64,000 nt of DNA from DATAVB01 sp040414495 (GTDB taxonomy: Bacteria; Actinomycetota; Actinomycetes; Mycobacteriales; QHCD01), in assembly GCA_040414495.1 (NCBI GenBank), contig JBEDUI010000239.1, positions 43,167 through 107,166 of the forward strand. The letters are read 5' to 3'. The translations under genes and the position numbers were made by a program. Below, piece by piece: positions 32,568 to 40,815 of the stretch. Each line of letters opens with the position of its first letter. Within the stretch, counting starts at the first letter, position 1. The notes under the pieces were generated by a model. The model was not told the DNA's origin, made no database searches, and was given only the letters and a program-made list of their open reading frames with translations.

Positions 32568-33922
32568 CTCGCCTCCCCGTCGGTGTTCGTCTCGGTCGCT
32601 CCCGGGAACGGGCAGGCGCGATCGGCCTCGACCTCGGTTGGCAGCGCGGCGAGCGCGTCGACCGCCTCCGGACCGAGCTCGAAGAGGGTACGCAGCGCGT
32701 CGGCGTAGATGCTGCCGCCGGGCGAACTGGCCAGCTGCTTGACCCGGACCGTAGGTCCGTGCAGCAGGGTGGAGACGGTACGGCGAACGGTGCGCGCCAG
32801 CTCGGCCCGTACCCGCGGGTCCAGACCGGGCAGCTTCCCGTCCAGCCGCAGCAGTTCGGCGTCGACCACCTCGGAGGCCCGCGCCCGCAGCGCCGCCACG
32901 GTCGGGGCAACCGCCACCGCCCGCTGCGCGGCCAAATAGCTGTCGACGTCAACCGATAGCATCCGCTCGGCCTCGGTCACCGCGTCCGTATCGGCCCCAC
33001 TCGCGGCGTCCCGAATCGCCTCGAGGTCGAGGTACGTCACGCCGTCCAGATCGGCCACGGCCGGGTCGACGTCGCGGGGCAACGCGAGGTCCAGGATCAC
33101 CAGCGGGCGGTCGGCCCGATCGGCCATGGCCCGGGCGACGACGTCGGCGGTGAGCACGACACTGGTCGACCCGGTCGAGGTGAGCACCAGGTCGGCGCCG
33201 GCCACCTCATCCGCCAGCCCTTCCAGCGACACGGCCCGACCGCCCAGCGTCTCGGCCAACCGGGCCCCGTTCTCCGGCGTGCGGTTGGCCACGACAGCCG
33301 GCAACGCACCGGCCCTGAGCAACGTGGTGCCACCGAGCGCGCCCATCGAGCCGGCACCGACGATCAGCACCGAACGGCCGGACAGTGACCCGGTCATCGC
33401 GGTGGCCAACTCCACCGCCTGGCCGACCACGCTGGCGCCGTTCCGGTCGATCGTCGTCTCGGCGTGCACTCGCTTTCCGGCCGACAACGCCCGCTGGGCC
33501 AGCTCGTGTAACGCCCGCCCGGCGGTCTGCTCCTCGACCGCCTGCGCGTAGGCGGTACGGACCTGGCCGAGGATCTGCGACTCGCCGACGACCATGGAAT
33601 CCAGGCCAGCGGTGACCCGGAACAGGTGGTGGCAGGCAGCCTGCTCGTAATGCACGTACAGGTACTCACCGAAATCGGAGACGTCCATCCCGGCCCGGCG
33701 GGCCAATGCGGAGGACACCTCGAAAACGCCGCCGTGGAACTTCTCGACGTCGACGTAGGCCTCGATGCGGTTGCACGTGGAGAGCACCATCGCCTCGTTG
33801 ACGTGCTCGCTCTCCGCCAACTCATGCAGCATCTTGGGCATGTCGTCCGAGCCGATGACGGCGCGCTCCAAAATGGCGACCGGCGCCGTCCGGTACGACA
33901 GGCCGATGACGAGCAAACTCAT
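32564..33922 (-). CDS. hemA: Glutamyl-tRNA reductase
   Basis: A 452-aa NADPH enzyme making glutamate 1-semialdehyde from Glu-tRNA, first committed heme step. The nucleophile Cys is in AMVLSTCNRIEAYVDVE; further blocks are SMVVGESQILGQVRTAY, SVVGQAVELA, the Rossmann loop LIVGAGSMGALG, and LDLALPRDVDPAV. The dimerisation helix follows near the end. Start overlaps the rex stop by 4 bases, giving tight co-expression with the redox sensor. Confidence 0.95.
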   Translation of the reverse strand: MSLLVIGLSYRTAPVAILERAVIGSDDMPKMLHELAESEHVNEAMVLSTCNRIEAYVDVEKFHGGVFEVSSALARRAGMDVSDFGEYLYVHYEQAACHHLFRVTAGLDSMVVGESQILGQVRTAYAQAVEEQTAGRALHELAQRALSAGKRVHAETTIDRNGASVVGQAVELATAMTGSLSGRSVLIVGAGSMGALGGTTLLRAGALPAVVANRTPENGARLAETLGGRAVSLEGLADEVAGADLVLTSTGSTSVVLTADVVARAMADRADRPLVILDLALPRDVDPAVADLDGVTYLDLEAIRDAASGADTDAVTEAERMLSVDVDSYLAAQRAVAVAPTVAALRARASEVVDAELLRLDGKLPGLDPRVRAELARTVRRTVSTLLHGPTVRVKQLASSPGGSIYADALRTLFELGPEAVDALAALPTEVEADRACPFPGATETNTDGEAR

Positions 33923-34860
33923 CCAACATCCTCCCAGCCGGCGGCCTTGCGCTGCTCGTGGAACGAGAGGATCTGCAGCTCGACCGCGAGGTCCACCTTG
34001 CGGACGTCGACGCCTTCGGGCACCGACAGCACCGCTGGGGCGAAGTTCAGAATGCTGGTGACTCCGGCCGCGACCAGCCGGTCGCAGACGCTCTGCGCCG
34101 CCTCGGCGGGGGTGGCGATGACACCGATCGACACGCCCTCGGTCCGTACGACCTCGCCGAGCGTGTCGATGTGCTGCACCTTCAGCGACCCGATGGTCCG
34201 GCCGACCCGCTCCGGGTCGGCGTCGAAGAGCGCCGCCACCTCGAACCCGCGGCTGGCGAACCCGTCGTAGCCGGCGAGCGCGTTGCCGAGGTTTCCGACC
34301 CCGACCAGGGCCACGCCGCGGTGTGTGGTCAGCCCGAGCGTCCGGGAGATCTGCTCAACCAGAGTGCTCACGTCGTAGCCGACACCGCGGGTCCCGTACG
34401 AACCGAGGTACGACAGGTCCTTGCGCAGCTTGGCCGAATTCACACCGGCGGCGTTCGCCAGCGCCTCGGAGGAAACGGTCGTCGTGCTCTTTTCGGCCAG
34501 CGCGGTCAACGCCCGCAGATAGATCGCCAGCCGCCCGACGGTCGCCTCGGGCACCGAACGCAGCCGGGCCCGCGCCTCGTCGTCGGCCGAATCATGGTCC
34601 GCCACGGCCGGTTCGATCTTCTTGCCCGCGACCAGGGCGGCGTCTCCGGTCGGTGCCGTCACCGCTGGCACCATCTCGTCGATCAGTTCGCTGTCCACCA
34701 ATCCCGGCCGCCCCTTGCCAGTCCGCTTCGCCGCCCCAGCCGCCTTGCGGGCGGCCTTGGCAGCGGCACGGGCGGCCCGGACTGCGACTCGGTGACCTGC
34801 CAGGTCACGTCCATCCACAGGTCCTTCGGGCGCCTCGCCGGGCACTCGTCGGTCGGTCAC
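33919..34860 (-). CDS. rex: Redox-sensing transcriptional repressor Rex
   Basis: A 313-aa NADH/NAD+ sensor. The first 95 residues are a basic then acidic disordered extension, longer than usual. The winged helix runs from VPEATVGRLAIYLRAL through SSEALANAAGVNSAKLRKDL and SYLGSYGTRGVGYDV. The NAD-binding fold carries VALVGVGNLGNALAGYDGF and FDADPERVG. When NADH is low Rex represses respiratory and heme genes. A near-perfect Rex operator lies 117 bases upstream, so autoregulation of rex-hemACDB is likely, as in Streptomyces. Confidence 0.95.
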   Translation of the reverse strand: MTDRRVPGEAPEGPVDGRDLAGHRVAVRAARAAAKAARKAAGAAKRTGKGRPGLVDSELIDEMVPAVTAPTGDAALVAGKKIEPAVADHDSADDEARARLRSVPEATVGRLAIYLRALTALAEKSTTTVSSEALANAAGVNSAKLRKDLSYLGSYGTRGVGYDVSTLVEQISRTLGLTTHRGVALVGVGNLGNALAGYDGFASRGFEVAALFDADPERVGRTIGSLKVQHIDTLGEVVRTEGVSIGVIATPAEAAQSVCDRLVAAGVTSILNFAPAVLSVPEGVDVRKVDLAVELQILSFHEQRKAAGWEDVG

Positions 34861-34976
34861 ATCTGCTCCCTGTCACCAGCACGGTCACCGGATTCGCCAC
34901 CCCGTTTGCCACCCTGCTTCACACCCGGGCGGCGTCCTGTGATAGCGGGAACCGTGCCTGTCGACACGGTAGCCGC

Positions 34977-34994
34977 TTGTGAACGCCTGCACAA
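34977..34994. promoter_or_regulatory. Rex operator upstream of rex-hem operon
   Basis: TTGTGAACGCCTGCACAA fits TTGTGAANNNNTTCACAA at 13 of the 14 defined positions. Placed upstream of rex on the side expected for autoregulation. A second site of the same type is at 789-806. A small GGATCT/AGATCC hairpin at 35012-35030 lies between it and the glutaredoxin gene. Confidence 0.75.
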
Positions 34995-35050
34995 AGTCGC
35001 GAATGAGCCCCGGATCTGATAATGAGATCCAGAGCCGGCTATCGGCCCTT

Positions 35051-35293
35051 TCAGCCGGCCAGAGCGCGGCGCAACCGCGGCTCCTCAACCTGCCCGTAGC
35101 CATGCTCCACACCGTTGATCAAGATCACGGGAATCCGGTCGCCGTACTCGGCCCGCAGCTCCGGATCGGTATCCACATCCGTCTCGGTCAGTGCGACCCC
35201 AAGCTCGCCGGTAATCCGGTTCAGGTCGCTCCGCGCCATCTCACACAGATGGCAGCCGGGACGGCTGAGCAAGGTCACGGTCTGATCCGACAC
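35051..35293 (-). CDS. Glutaredoxin family protein
   Basis: An 80-aa thioredoxin-fold protein of the DUF836 type: TVTLLSRPGCHLCEMARSDL with a CxxC (CHLC) site, then the cis-Pro strand RIPVILINGVEHGYGQV. Start is GTG. Commonly found upstream of rex-hemA in actinobacteria. Probably a cytosolic disulfide reductase; partner unknown. Confidence 0.88.
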   Translation of the reverse strand: MSDQTVTLLSRPGCHLCEMARSDLNRITGELGVALTETDVDTDPELRAEYGDRIPVILINGVEHGYGQVEEPRLRRALAG

Positions 35294-35357
35294 AACGCGC
35301 TCCCGACAGGACGATCAATATCAGCGCAATAAGCAGTAACAAGTACGTACGACAAAA

Positions 35358-36893
35358 TCACGATCGCTTACGTAGCTGAACCTTACGCACTTTTCCGGTC
35401 GCCGAATGCGGCAGCGCATCGACCACCTCGAACTCCCGGGGGCATTTGAAGCGGGCCAGCGAATGCGCGCACCACGATGCCAGCTCCGCCGTACTGATAC
35501 GGCCGGATGCGGCCACCACAAATGCCTTCACCGCCTCGCCGTCCCGTTCATCCGGCACCCCGACCGCGGCGGCCTCGGCCACCGACGGATGGTTCAGCAG
35601 TACGGCCTCCACCTCGGCCGGATAGACGTTGAACCCGCTGACGATGATCAGCTCCTTGGCCCGGTCGACCAGGAACAGGTCGCCCTCGGCATCGGCGTAC
35701 GCGACGTCGCCGGTGCCGAACCACCCCGATTCGCCCGGGCCGTCCGCACCGTCCGGCCAGTAGCCGGAGAACAGATTCGGACCGCGCACCACGATCTCGC
35801 CCGGGTCGCCCTCCTCGACCGGCGCGCCCGGCTCTTCGAGGTCGCGCAGCCACAGGTCCACGCCCGGCACCGGCGCACCGATCGACCCGGACTTGGCCGG
35901 CCGGCCGACGGTGCAGGTCAGTACCGGAGCGGTCTCGGTCAGCCCGTATCCCTGCTGCAGCCGGGTTCCGGTGAGCCGGCGCAACCGATCAGCCACCTCG
36001 CCGGACAAGGGCGCGGCACCGGACATGGCCAGCCGTACCGACCCGAACGCGGTCGCCAGCGCATCGGCGTCGGTCTCGACCAGGTCCGCGTACATCGGCG
36101 GCGCGCCGAGCACGACGCTGACCCGCTGCTCGGTCATCAGCCGCAACGCCGATTCGGCGTCGAACCGCTCCATGAGTACGCCGGTAGCCGCGGTCCGGGT
36201 CAGCATGCCCAGGCCCGGTCCCAGCCCGTATACGTGGAAGAACGGCAACGCCAGCAACACCACGTCGCTGGGTTTGAGGACGGCCGGTTCGAGCGCGGCG
36301 CACTGGTCGAGGTTGGCCACCAGGGCGCGATGGGTCAGCATGGCGCCGCGGGGCCGGCCGGTGGTGCCGCTGGTATAGACCAACGCGGCCAGGTCGCAGT
36401 GCTCGTGCACCGCTTCGGCGTCGGCGGCCATCAACTCGGCCAGCCCGTGCGCGCCGTCGGGCACCTGCGCACCGGCGACCTGTCCGGCGACGATCAGCGT
36501 CGGCACACCGAGCACGCCGGCTGCCTCCAGCGCCGCGACCGATTCGGTCAGCAGGGCGGCGGCCCCGGCATCGCGCAGGACCGTCACCAACTCGGGTTCG
36601 GTGTAGCCCGGGTTGACCGGCACCACGGTCAACCCGGCCCGCAGCGCACCGAAGAAGGCGATCGGGAATTCGACCGTATTACCCAGCTGCACGCCGATCC
36701 GGTCGCCCGGCCGCAGGCCCAACCGGGCGAAGGCCGCCGCCGCACGCCGCACCTGGTCGGCCAGCTCGGACCAGGTCAGGGTCAGCGGGCGGACCGGATC
36801 TGTACGGCGGTCCGCGATCAGCGCGATCCGGTCGGGAGCGCGGCGCGCCGCCGCATCCAGCAACGCGACCAGGCTCTCGGACTCGACGTTCAT
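35358..36893 (-). CDS. AMP-binding acyl-CoA ligase
   Basis: A 511-aa ANL-family ligase probably activating a fatty or aromatic acid. Motifs: YTSGTTGRPRGAMLTH (phosphate loop), PFFHVYGLGPGLG, QQGYGLTETAPVLT, GWFGTGDVAYADAEGDLFLVDR, IIVSGFNVYPAEVE and the final catalytic Lys in HSATGKVRKVQLRK. Substrate not predictable. Upstream is a palindrome GGACAC-CT-GTGTCC (36908-36921), perhaps an operator, shared with the divergent methyltransferase. Confidence 0.88.
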   Translation of the reverse strand: MNVESESLVALLDAAARRAPDRIALIADRRTDPVRPLTLTWSELADQVRRAAAAFARLGLRPGDRIGVQLGNTVEFPIAFFGALRAGLTVVPVNPGYTEPELVTVLRDAGAAALLTESVAALEAAGVLGVPTLIVAGQVAGAQVPDGAHGLAELMAADAEAVHEHCDLAALVYTSGTTGRPRGAMLTHRALVANLDQCAALEPAVLKPSDVVLLALPFFHVYGLGPGLGMLTRTAATGVLMERFDAESALRLMTEQRVSVVLGAPPMYADLVETDADALATAFGSVRLAMSGAAPLSGEVADRLRRLTGTRLQQGYGLTETAPVLTCTVGRPAKSGSIGAPVPGVDLWLRDLEEPGAPVEEGDPGEIVVRGPNLFSGYWPDGADGPGESGWFGTGDVAYADAEGDLFLVDRAKELIIVSGFNVYPAEVEAVLLNHPSVAEAAAVGVPDERDGEAVKAFVVAASGRISTAELASWCAHSLARFKCPREFEVVDALPHSATGKVRKVQLRKRS

Positions 36894-36907
36894 CGCGCCT
36901 CCTCGAT

Positions 36908-36921
36908 GGACACCTGTGTCC
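36908..36921. promoter_or_regulatory. Palindrome GGACACCTGTGTCC in divergent promoter
   Basis: Perfect 6-bp arms about a 2-base centre, extended outward by T/A. It is 15 bases before the acyl-CoA ligase start, in the 91-base gap shared with the methyltransferase gene. Shape suits a dimeric TetR or GntR regulator; none is identified for it. Confidence 0.35.
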
Positions 36922-36984
36922 CATGCCGGACCAAGTACGTCAACGCCCGGCTGCGGCGGCGCAAATCATGGCAGCATCGCCCGG

Positions 36985-37767
36985 GTGAAGGCCAATACGA
37001 ACCGTGATCACGCGACTGCGTTCGATGCCCAGGCTGAGGTGTACGACATCGGCCGCCGGCGCCTTCCCGCCAGCCTGCTGACCGAGTCGTTCGCGGTCGC
37101 GGGTCTGGGTCCGGGCAGTCGGGTGCTCGAGGTCGGCGCGGGGACTGGTCAGTTCACCGACACGCTGCTCGGGGCGGGCCTGCGCCCGGTCGCGGTCGAA
37201 CCGGGCGCACGGATGCGGACCCTGCTGGCCGCCAAGTACGCGCGCCTGCCGGTCCGGGCCGGGTACTTCGAGGACCAGCCCGCCGAGCCCGGGGCGTACG
37301 AGGCGATCGTCGGCGCGAATTCCTGGCACTGGGTCGATCCGGTCCGCGGTTATCCACTGGCCGCCGAAATGCTCGTCGCCGGCGGCTCGCTGGTGTTCTG
37401 CTGGACGTTCCCGATCGCCGAGCCGGGACTGCAGCGGCGACTGAACGAGCTGTTCGTCGGTCCGTACGCCCACCAGGCCCGCGATCCGGAGACGTTCTCC
37501 GACTACATCGCGGAGGTCACCGAAGCCGGCCGCGCGCAGATCATCGGCTCCGGCCTTTTCGCGCTCACCTGGTGGCAGTGGATAGAGGACAAGTACGACC
37601 TGAGCGTTGGCGCGTACATCGACTTTTTACGCTCGTTCGCCGATATCGCGTCGCTGGCGCCGGATGCCCAGACGGCGTTGGCGCAGCAGGTGACCGCGGT
37701 CGTCGGGGACGGCGTGGTCCCGATGACCGAGCAGGTCTACACGGTGGTGGCCCGCAAGCTCGACTGA
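36985..37767 (+). CDS. Class I SAM-dependent methyltransferase
   Basis: A 260-aa methyltransferase of unknown substrate. Residues 1-30 hold HATAFDAQAEVYDIGRRRLP, then the SAM loop SRVLEVGAGTGQFTDTLL with acidic VEPG, and EAIVGANSWHWVDPVRGY, a pattern of small-molecule methyltransferases. The C-terminal part is a helical cap (WWQWIEDKYDLSVGAYIDFL). GTG at 36985 gives the expected start; the frame upstream overlaps the ligase gene. Divergent from the ligase. Confidence 0.85.
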   Translation: MKANTNRDHATAFDAQAEVYDIGRRRLPASLLTESFAVAGLGPGSRVLEVGAGTGQFTDTLLGAGLRPVAVEPGARMRTLLAAKYARLPVRAGYFEDQPAEPGAYEAIVGANSWHWVDPVRGYPLAAEMLVAGGSLVFCWTFPIAEPGLQRRLNELFVGPYAHQARDPETFSDYIAEVTEAGRAQIIGSGLFALTWWQWIEDKYDLSVGAYIDFLRSFADIASLAPDAQTALAQQVTAVVGDGVVPMTEQVYTVVARKLD

Positions 37768-37806
37768 GCGATTTCCGTACGAACATCGCGAACTTCCAAC
37801 AGAGTC

Positions 37807-37836
37807 TTGACGCCGTTAACTTACCGCCGATAACTT
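37807..37836 (+). promoter_or_regulatory. Putative sigma-70 promoter with TAACTTA repeats
   Basis: TTGACG (37807-37812) and TAACTT (37831-37836) are 18 bases apart, 35 bases before the MMPL start. TTAACTTA and ATAACTTA are direct repeats overlapping the spacer and -10, a possible site for the TetR encoded at the end of the same operon. Confidence 0.4.
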
Positions 37837-37871
37837 AGCTCGGGTAGCAGCAACCTCCGAACCGCGGAGTC

Positions 37872-40121
37872 GTGATGCTCACTCGAATCGCCAACCTCGG
37901 CATCCGCGCACCACGGCGGATCCTCGCCGTAGTAGCCCTCCTGCTCGCCGCCGCCGGCATCGCCGGAGCACCGGTCGCCGGGCATCTGTCGGCTGGCGGC
38001 TTCTCCGACCCGGCCGCCGCCTCGACCAAGGCTAATGACCTGTTGGCCAGCCGATTCCACGCCGGCGATCCCAACCTCATCCTCAAGGTCACCGCGCCCG
38101 GCGGCGTCACCACAAGCACGGCCCGAACCGAAGGCCAACGGCTCAGCACAGAGCTACGAAACCAGCGATACGCCAGCCAGGTCGCCTCGTACTGGACCGC
38201 CCCGGCCGACGTCGCGCCCGGCCTGCGCAGCGACAACGGCCGCTCGGGCCTGGTCGTCGCTCGCATCGCCGGCGACGACGACTCGGCGCCCAAACGGGCC
38301 GGCGCGATCATCGACCGACTCCTCAAGAACACCACGCCCGGCGTGAACGTCCGGGCCGGCGGCATCGCCACCGCGTACCACCAGGTCACCGTCCAGGTCA
38401 GCCACGATCTGGCCATCGCCGAGGCGGTCGCGGTACCGCTGACCGTCCTCGCGCTGATCTGGGTGTTCGGCAGCGTGGTCGCGGCGCTGTTGCCGTTGGC
38501 GGTCGGTGTTGTGTCGATCGTCGGTACGTTGGCGATCCTGCGCGGCTTCGCGCTGTTCACGCACGTCTCGATCTACGCGATGAACCTCACGACCGCGCTC
38601 GGGTTGGCGCTGGCGATCGACTACAGCCTGTTCATCGTCAGCCGGTACCGGGAGCAGACGCACGCCGGCATGGCCCGGGACGAGGCGGTCCGGGTGACGA
38701 TGCGTACCGCCGGCCGGACCGTGCTGTTCTCCGCCCTGACCGTCGCGTTGTCGCTGTCGGCGATGCTGGTGTTCAACGTCTACTTCCTGCGCTCGTTCGC
38801 GTACGCCGGGGTCGCGGTGGTGGCGTTGGCCGCCGCGGCGGCACTGTTCGTGTTGCCGGCGCTGTTGGCGATCCTCGGGCCGCGGGTCGATGCGCTCGAT
38901 TTACGCGCGCCGGTCCGCCGTTGGTTGCACCGACCTGTGCCACAGCCGGTGCCGCCGGAACGCACGTTCTGGGGTCGGGTCGCGGCGTCCGCGATGCGTC
39001 GGGCGGTGCCGGTCGGGCTGGCTGTCACCGCGCTGCTGTTGGTGCTCGGTTCGCCGTTCCTGGGCATCCGGTTCGGCTACCCCGACGACCGGGTGCTGCC
39101 GACCTCCGCCTCCGCACACCAGGTCGGCGACGCGCTGCGCGGCCAGTTCAGCTCAAACCCGGCCGCCACGATCACGGTCGTTGCCCCCGACACCGCGAAG
39201 GACCCGACCGCCACCGGCCGGTACGCGACCACGTTGTCCCGTATCGGCGGTGTGACCGGCGTCAGCGCGGCCAGCGGCACCTATGTCGCGGGCCGTCAGG
39301 TCGGCCCGGCCGACGGTATGACCGCCGGCCACAGCACCTACCTGGTCGTTCGTACCAAGACCGAGCCGACCTCCGCCGTCGGCAAGCGGGTCGCTGACGC
39401 GGTTCGCGAGACCCCAGCGCCGTGGTCGGTCCTCGTCACCGGCGCGGCGGCCGAGAACACCGACAGCCTGCACTCGCTGGCGGCCCGGCTGCCGCTGGCC
39501 ATTGGGTTGATCGCGTTGGCGACGTTCGTCGTGCTGTTCCTGTTCACCGGCAGCGTCGTACTGCCGCTGAAGGCGCTCGTACTGAACGCGCTGTCGCTGT
39601 CGGCCACGTTCGGCGCGATGGTGTGGATCTTCCAGGCCGGGCATCTGGCCGGGCTGTTCGATACGACGGTCACCGGCTCGCTGGTCCCGACCATGCCGAT
39701 CCTGATGTTCTGCCTCGCCTTCGGGGTGTCGATGGATTACGAGGTGTTCTTGCTGTCCCGGATCCGCGAGGAATGGATGGCGACCGGCGACAACGTGCAC
39801 GCGGTCACGGTCGGGCTCGGGCGCACCGGCCGGCTGGTCACCGCGGCCGCGCTCCTGATGGCGATCGTCTTCGCGGCGCTGGCCACCGGGCAGGTGTCGT
39901 TCATGAAGCTGTTCGGGACCGGGCTGACCCTGGCCGTACTCATGGACGCGACGCTGGTCCGGGGTGTGCTGGTGCCAGCGTTCATGCGCCTGGCCGGGCG
40001 GGCGAACTGGTGGGCGCCGGCGCTGCTGGCCCGCTGGCACGAACGGCACGGGCTGAGCGAATCGGCCGACACTCGCGCGACTCGTACGACAACAAGACCG
40101 CGAGTGGTCAAGACTGGCTGA
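37872..40121 (+). CDS. MMPL/RND family transporter
   Basis: A 749-aa exporter with the MmpL layout: one N-terminal segment (RRILAVVALLLAAAGIAGA), a periplasmic domain, six segments, then the same again. Conserved transport motifs occur twice: GLALAIDYSLFIVSRYREQ and CLAFGVSMDYEVFLLSRIRE. Such proteins export lipids or drugs. The TetR gene starts one base after its stop, so the pair is an operon with feedback control. Start at 37872 (GTG) or 37875 (ATG). Confidence 0.9.
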   Translation: MMLTRIANLGIRAPRRILAVVALLLAAAGIAGAPVAGHLSAGGFSDPAAASTKANDLLASRFHAGDPNLILKVTAPGGVTTSTARTEGQRLSTELRNQRYASQVASYWTAPADVAPGLRSDNGRSGLVVARIAGDDDSAPKRAGAIIDRLLKNTTPGVNVRAGGIATAYHQVTVQVSHDLAIAEAVAVPLTVLALIWVFGSVVAALLPLAVGVVSIVGTLAILRGFALFTHVSIYAMNLTTALGLALAIDYSLFIVSRYREQTHAGMARDEAVRVTMRTAGRTVLFSALTVALSLSAMLVFNVYFLRSFAYAGVAVVALAAAAALFVLPALLAILGPRVDALDLRAPVRRWLHRPVPQPVPPERTFWGRVAASAMRRAVPVGLAVTALLLVLGSPFLGIRFGYPDDRVLPTSASAHQVGDALRGQFSSNPAATITVVAPDTAKDPTATGRYATTLSRIGGVTGVSAASGTYVAGRQVGPADGMTAGHSTYLVVRTKTEPTSAVGKRVADAVRETPAPWSVLVTGAAAENTDSLHSLAARLPLAIGLIALATFVVLFLFTGSVVLPLKALVLNALSLSATFGAMVWIFQAGHLAGLFDTTVTGSLVPTMPILMFCLAFGVSMDYEVFLLSRIREEWMATGDNVHAVTVGLGRTGRLVTAAALLMAIVFAALATGQVSFMKLFGTGLTLAVLMDATLVRGVLVPAFMRLAGRANWWAPALLARWHERHGLSESADTRATRTTTRPRVVKTG

Positions 40122-40122
40122 T

Positions 40123-40815
40123 GTGAGCGAAGTACCAGACGTACCAGGTACGCCGCGCCGCCGGGCCCGCCGGGGTGCGGGTGAACAGCTGCGGGGCGAG
40201 ATCCTGACCGCGGCCAAGGATTTGCTGGCCGAGACCGGGAGCGCCGACGCGGTGTCGATCCGTGCCGTCGCCGACCGGGTTGGGATCACTTCGCCGTCGA
40301 TCTACCTGCACTTCGCCGACAAGAAGGCCCTGCTCGACGCCGTCGTCGCCGACGTGTTCGCCACCCTCGACGAGCTGATGAACGCCGGCCTGGAAGGGCT
40401 CGATCCGCTGGAACGACTCTGTCAGCAGGGCATGGCGTACGTACGGTTCGCGCTCGCTTCACCCGAGCACTACCGGCTGGCGACCACGTACACCCGGGCC
40501 GAACTGGGCGACGTCGACCTGGTCATGCAGACCGCCGCGTTCGCCCACTTCACCGACACGATCACCGAATGCATGGCGGCCGGCCTGTTCGCGACGGGCG
40601 ACCCGACCCCGATCGCGATCGACCTGTGGGCGGCCGCGCACGGCATCGCCTCGTTGATCATCGCCAAGCCGTACCTACCCTGGGGCGACCCGGAGGAGGT
40701 GGCCTACCGGGTGCTGCGCGCGGCCGGCGTCGGCCGATCCATCTCGGACCTGCTAGGAGACCCTGACCCGCAGGCGTTCGCGGCCTGGCGATCCCAGCTC
40801 AAAGCACCGGATTAG
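40123..40815 (+). CDS. TetR family transcriptional regulator
   Basis: A 230-aa repressor. The HTH is in ILTAAKDLLAETGSADAVSI, RAVADRVGITSPSIYLHFAD and KKALLDAVVADVFATLDEL. The remaining helices form the ligand pocket, ending in a WHG/TetR_C-like region. Starts at GTG one base after the MMPL stop, so it probably senses an MMPL substrate and represses the operon. Its TAG stop overlaps the TAA of the convergent gene. Confidence 0.92.
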   Translation: MSEVPDVPGTPRRRARRGAGEQLRGEILTAAKDLLAETGSADAVSIRAVADRVGITSPSIYLHFADKKALLDAVVADVFATLDELMNAGLEGLDPLERLCQQGMAYVRFALASPEHYRLATTYTRAELGDVDLVMQTAAFAHFTDTITECMAAGLFATGDPTPIAIDLWAAAHGIASLIIAKPYLPWGDPEEVAYRVLRAAGVGRSISDLLGDPDPQAFAAWRSQLKAPD

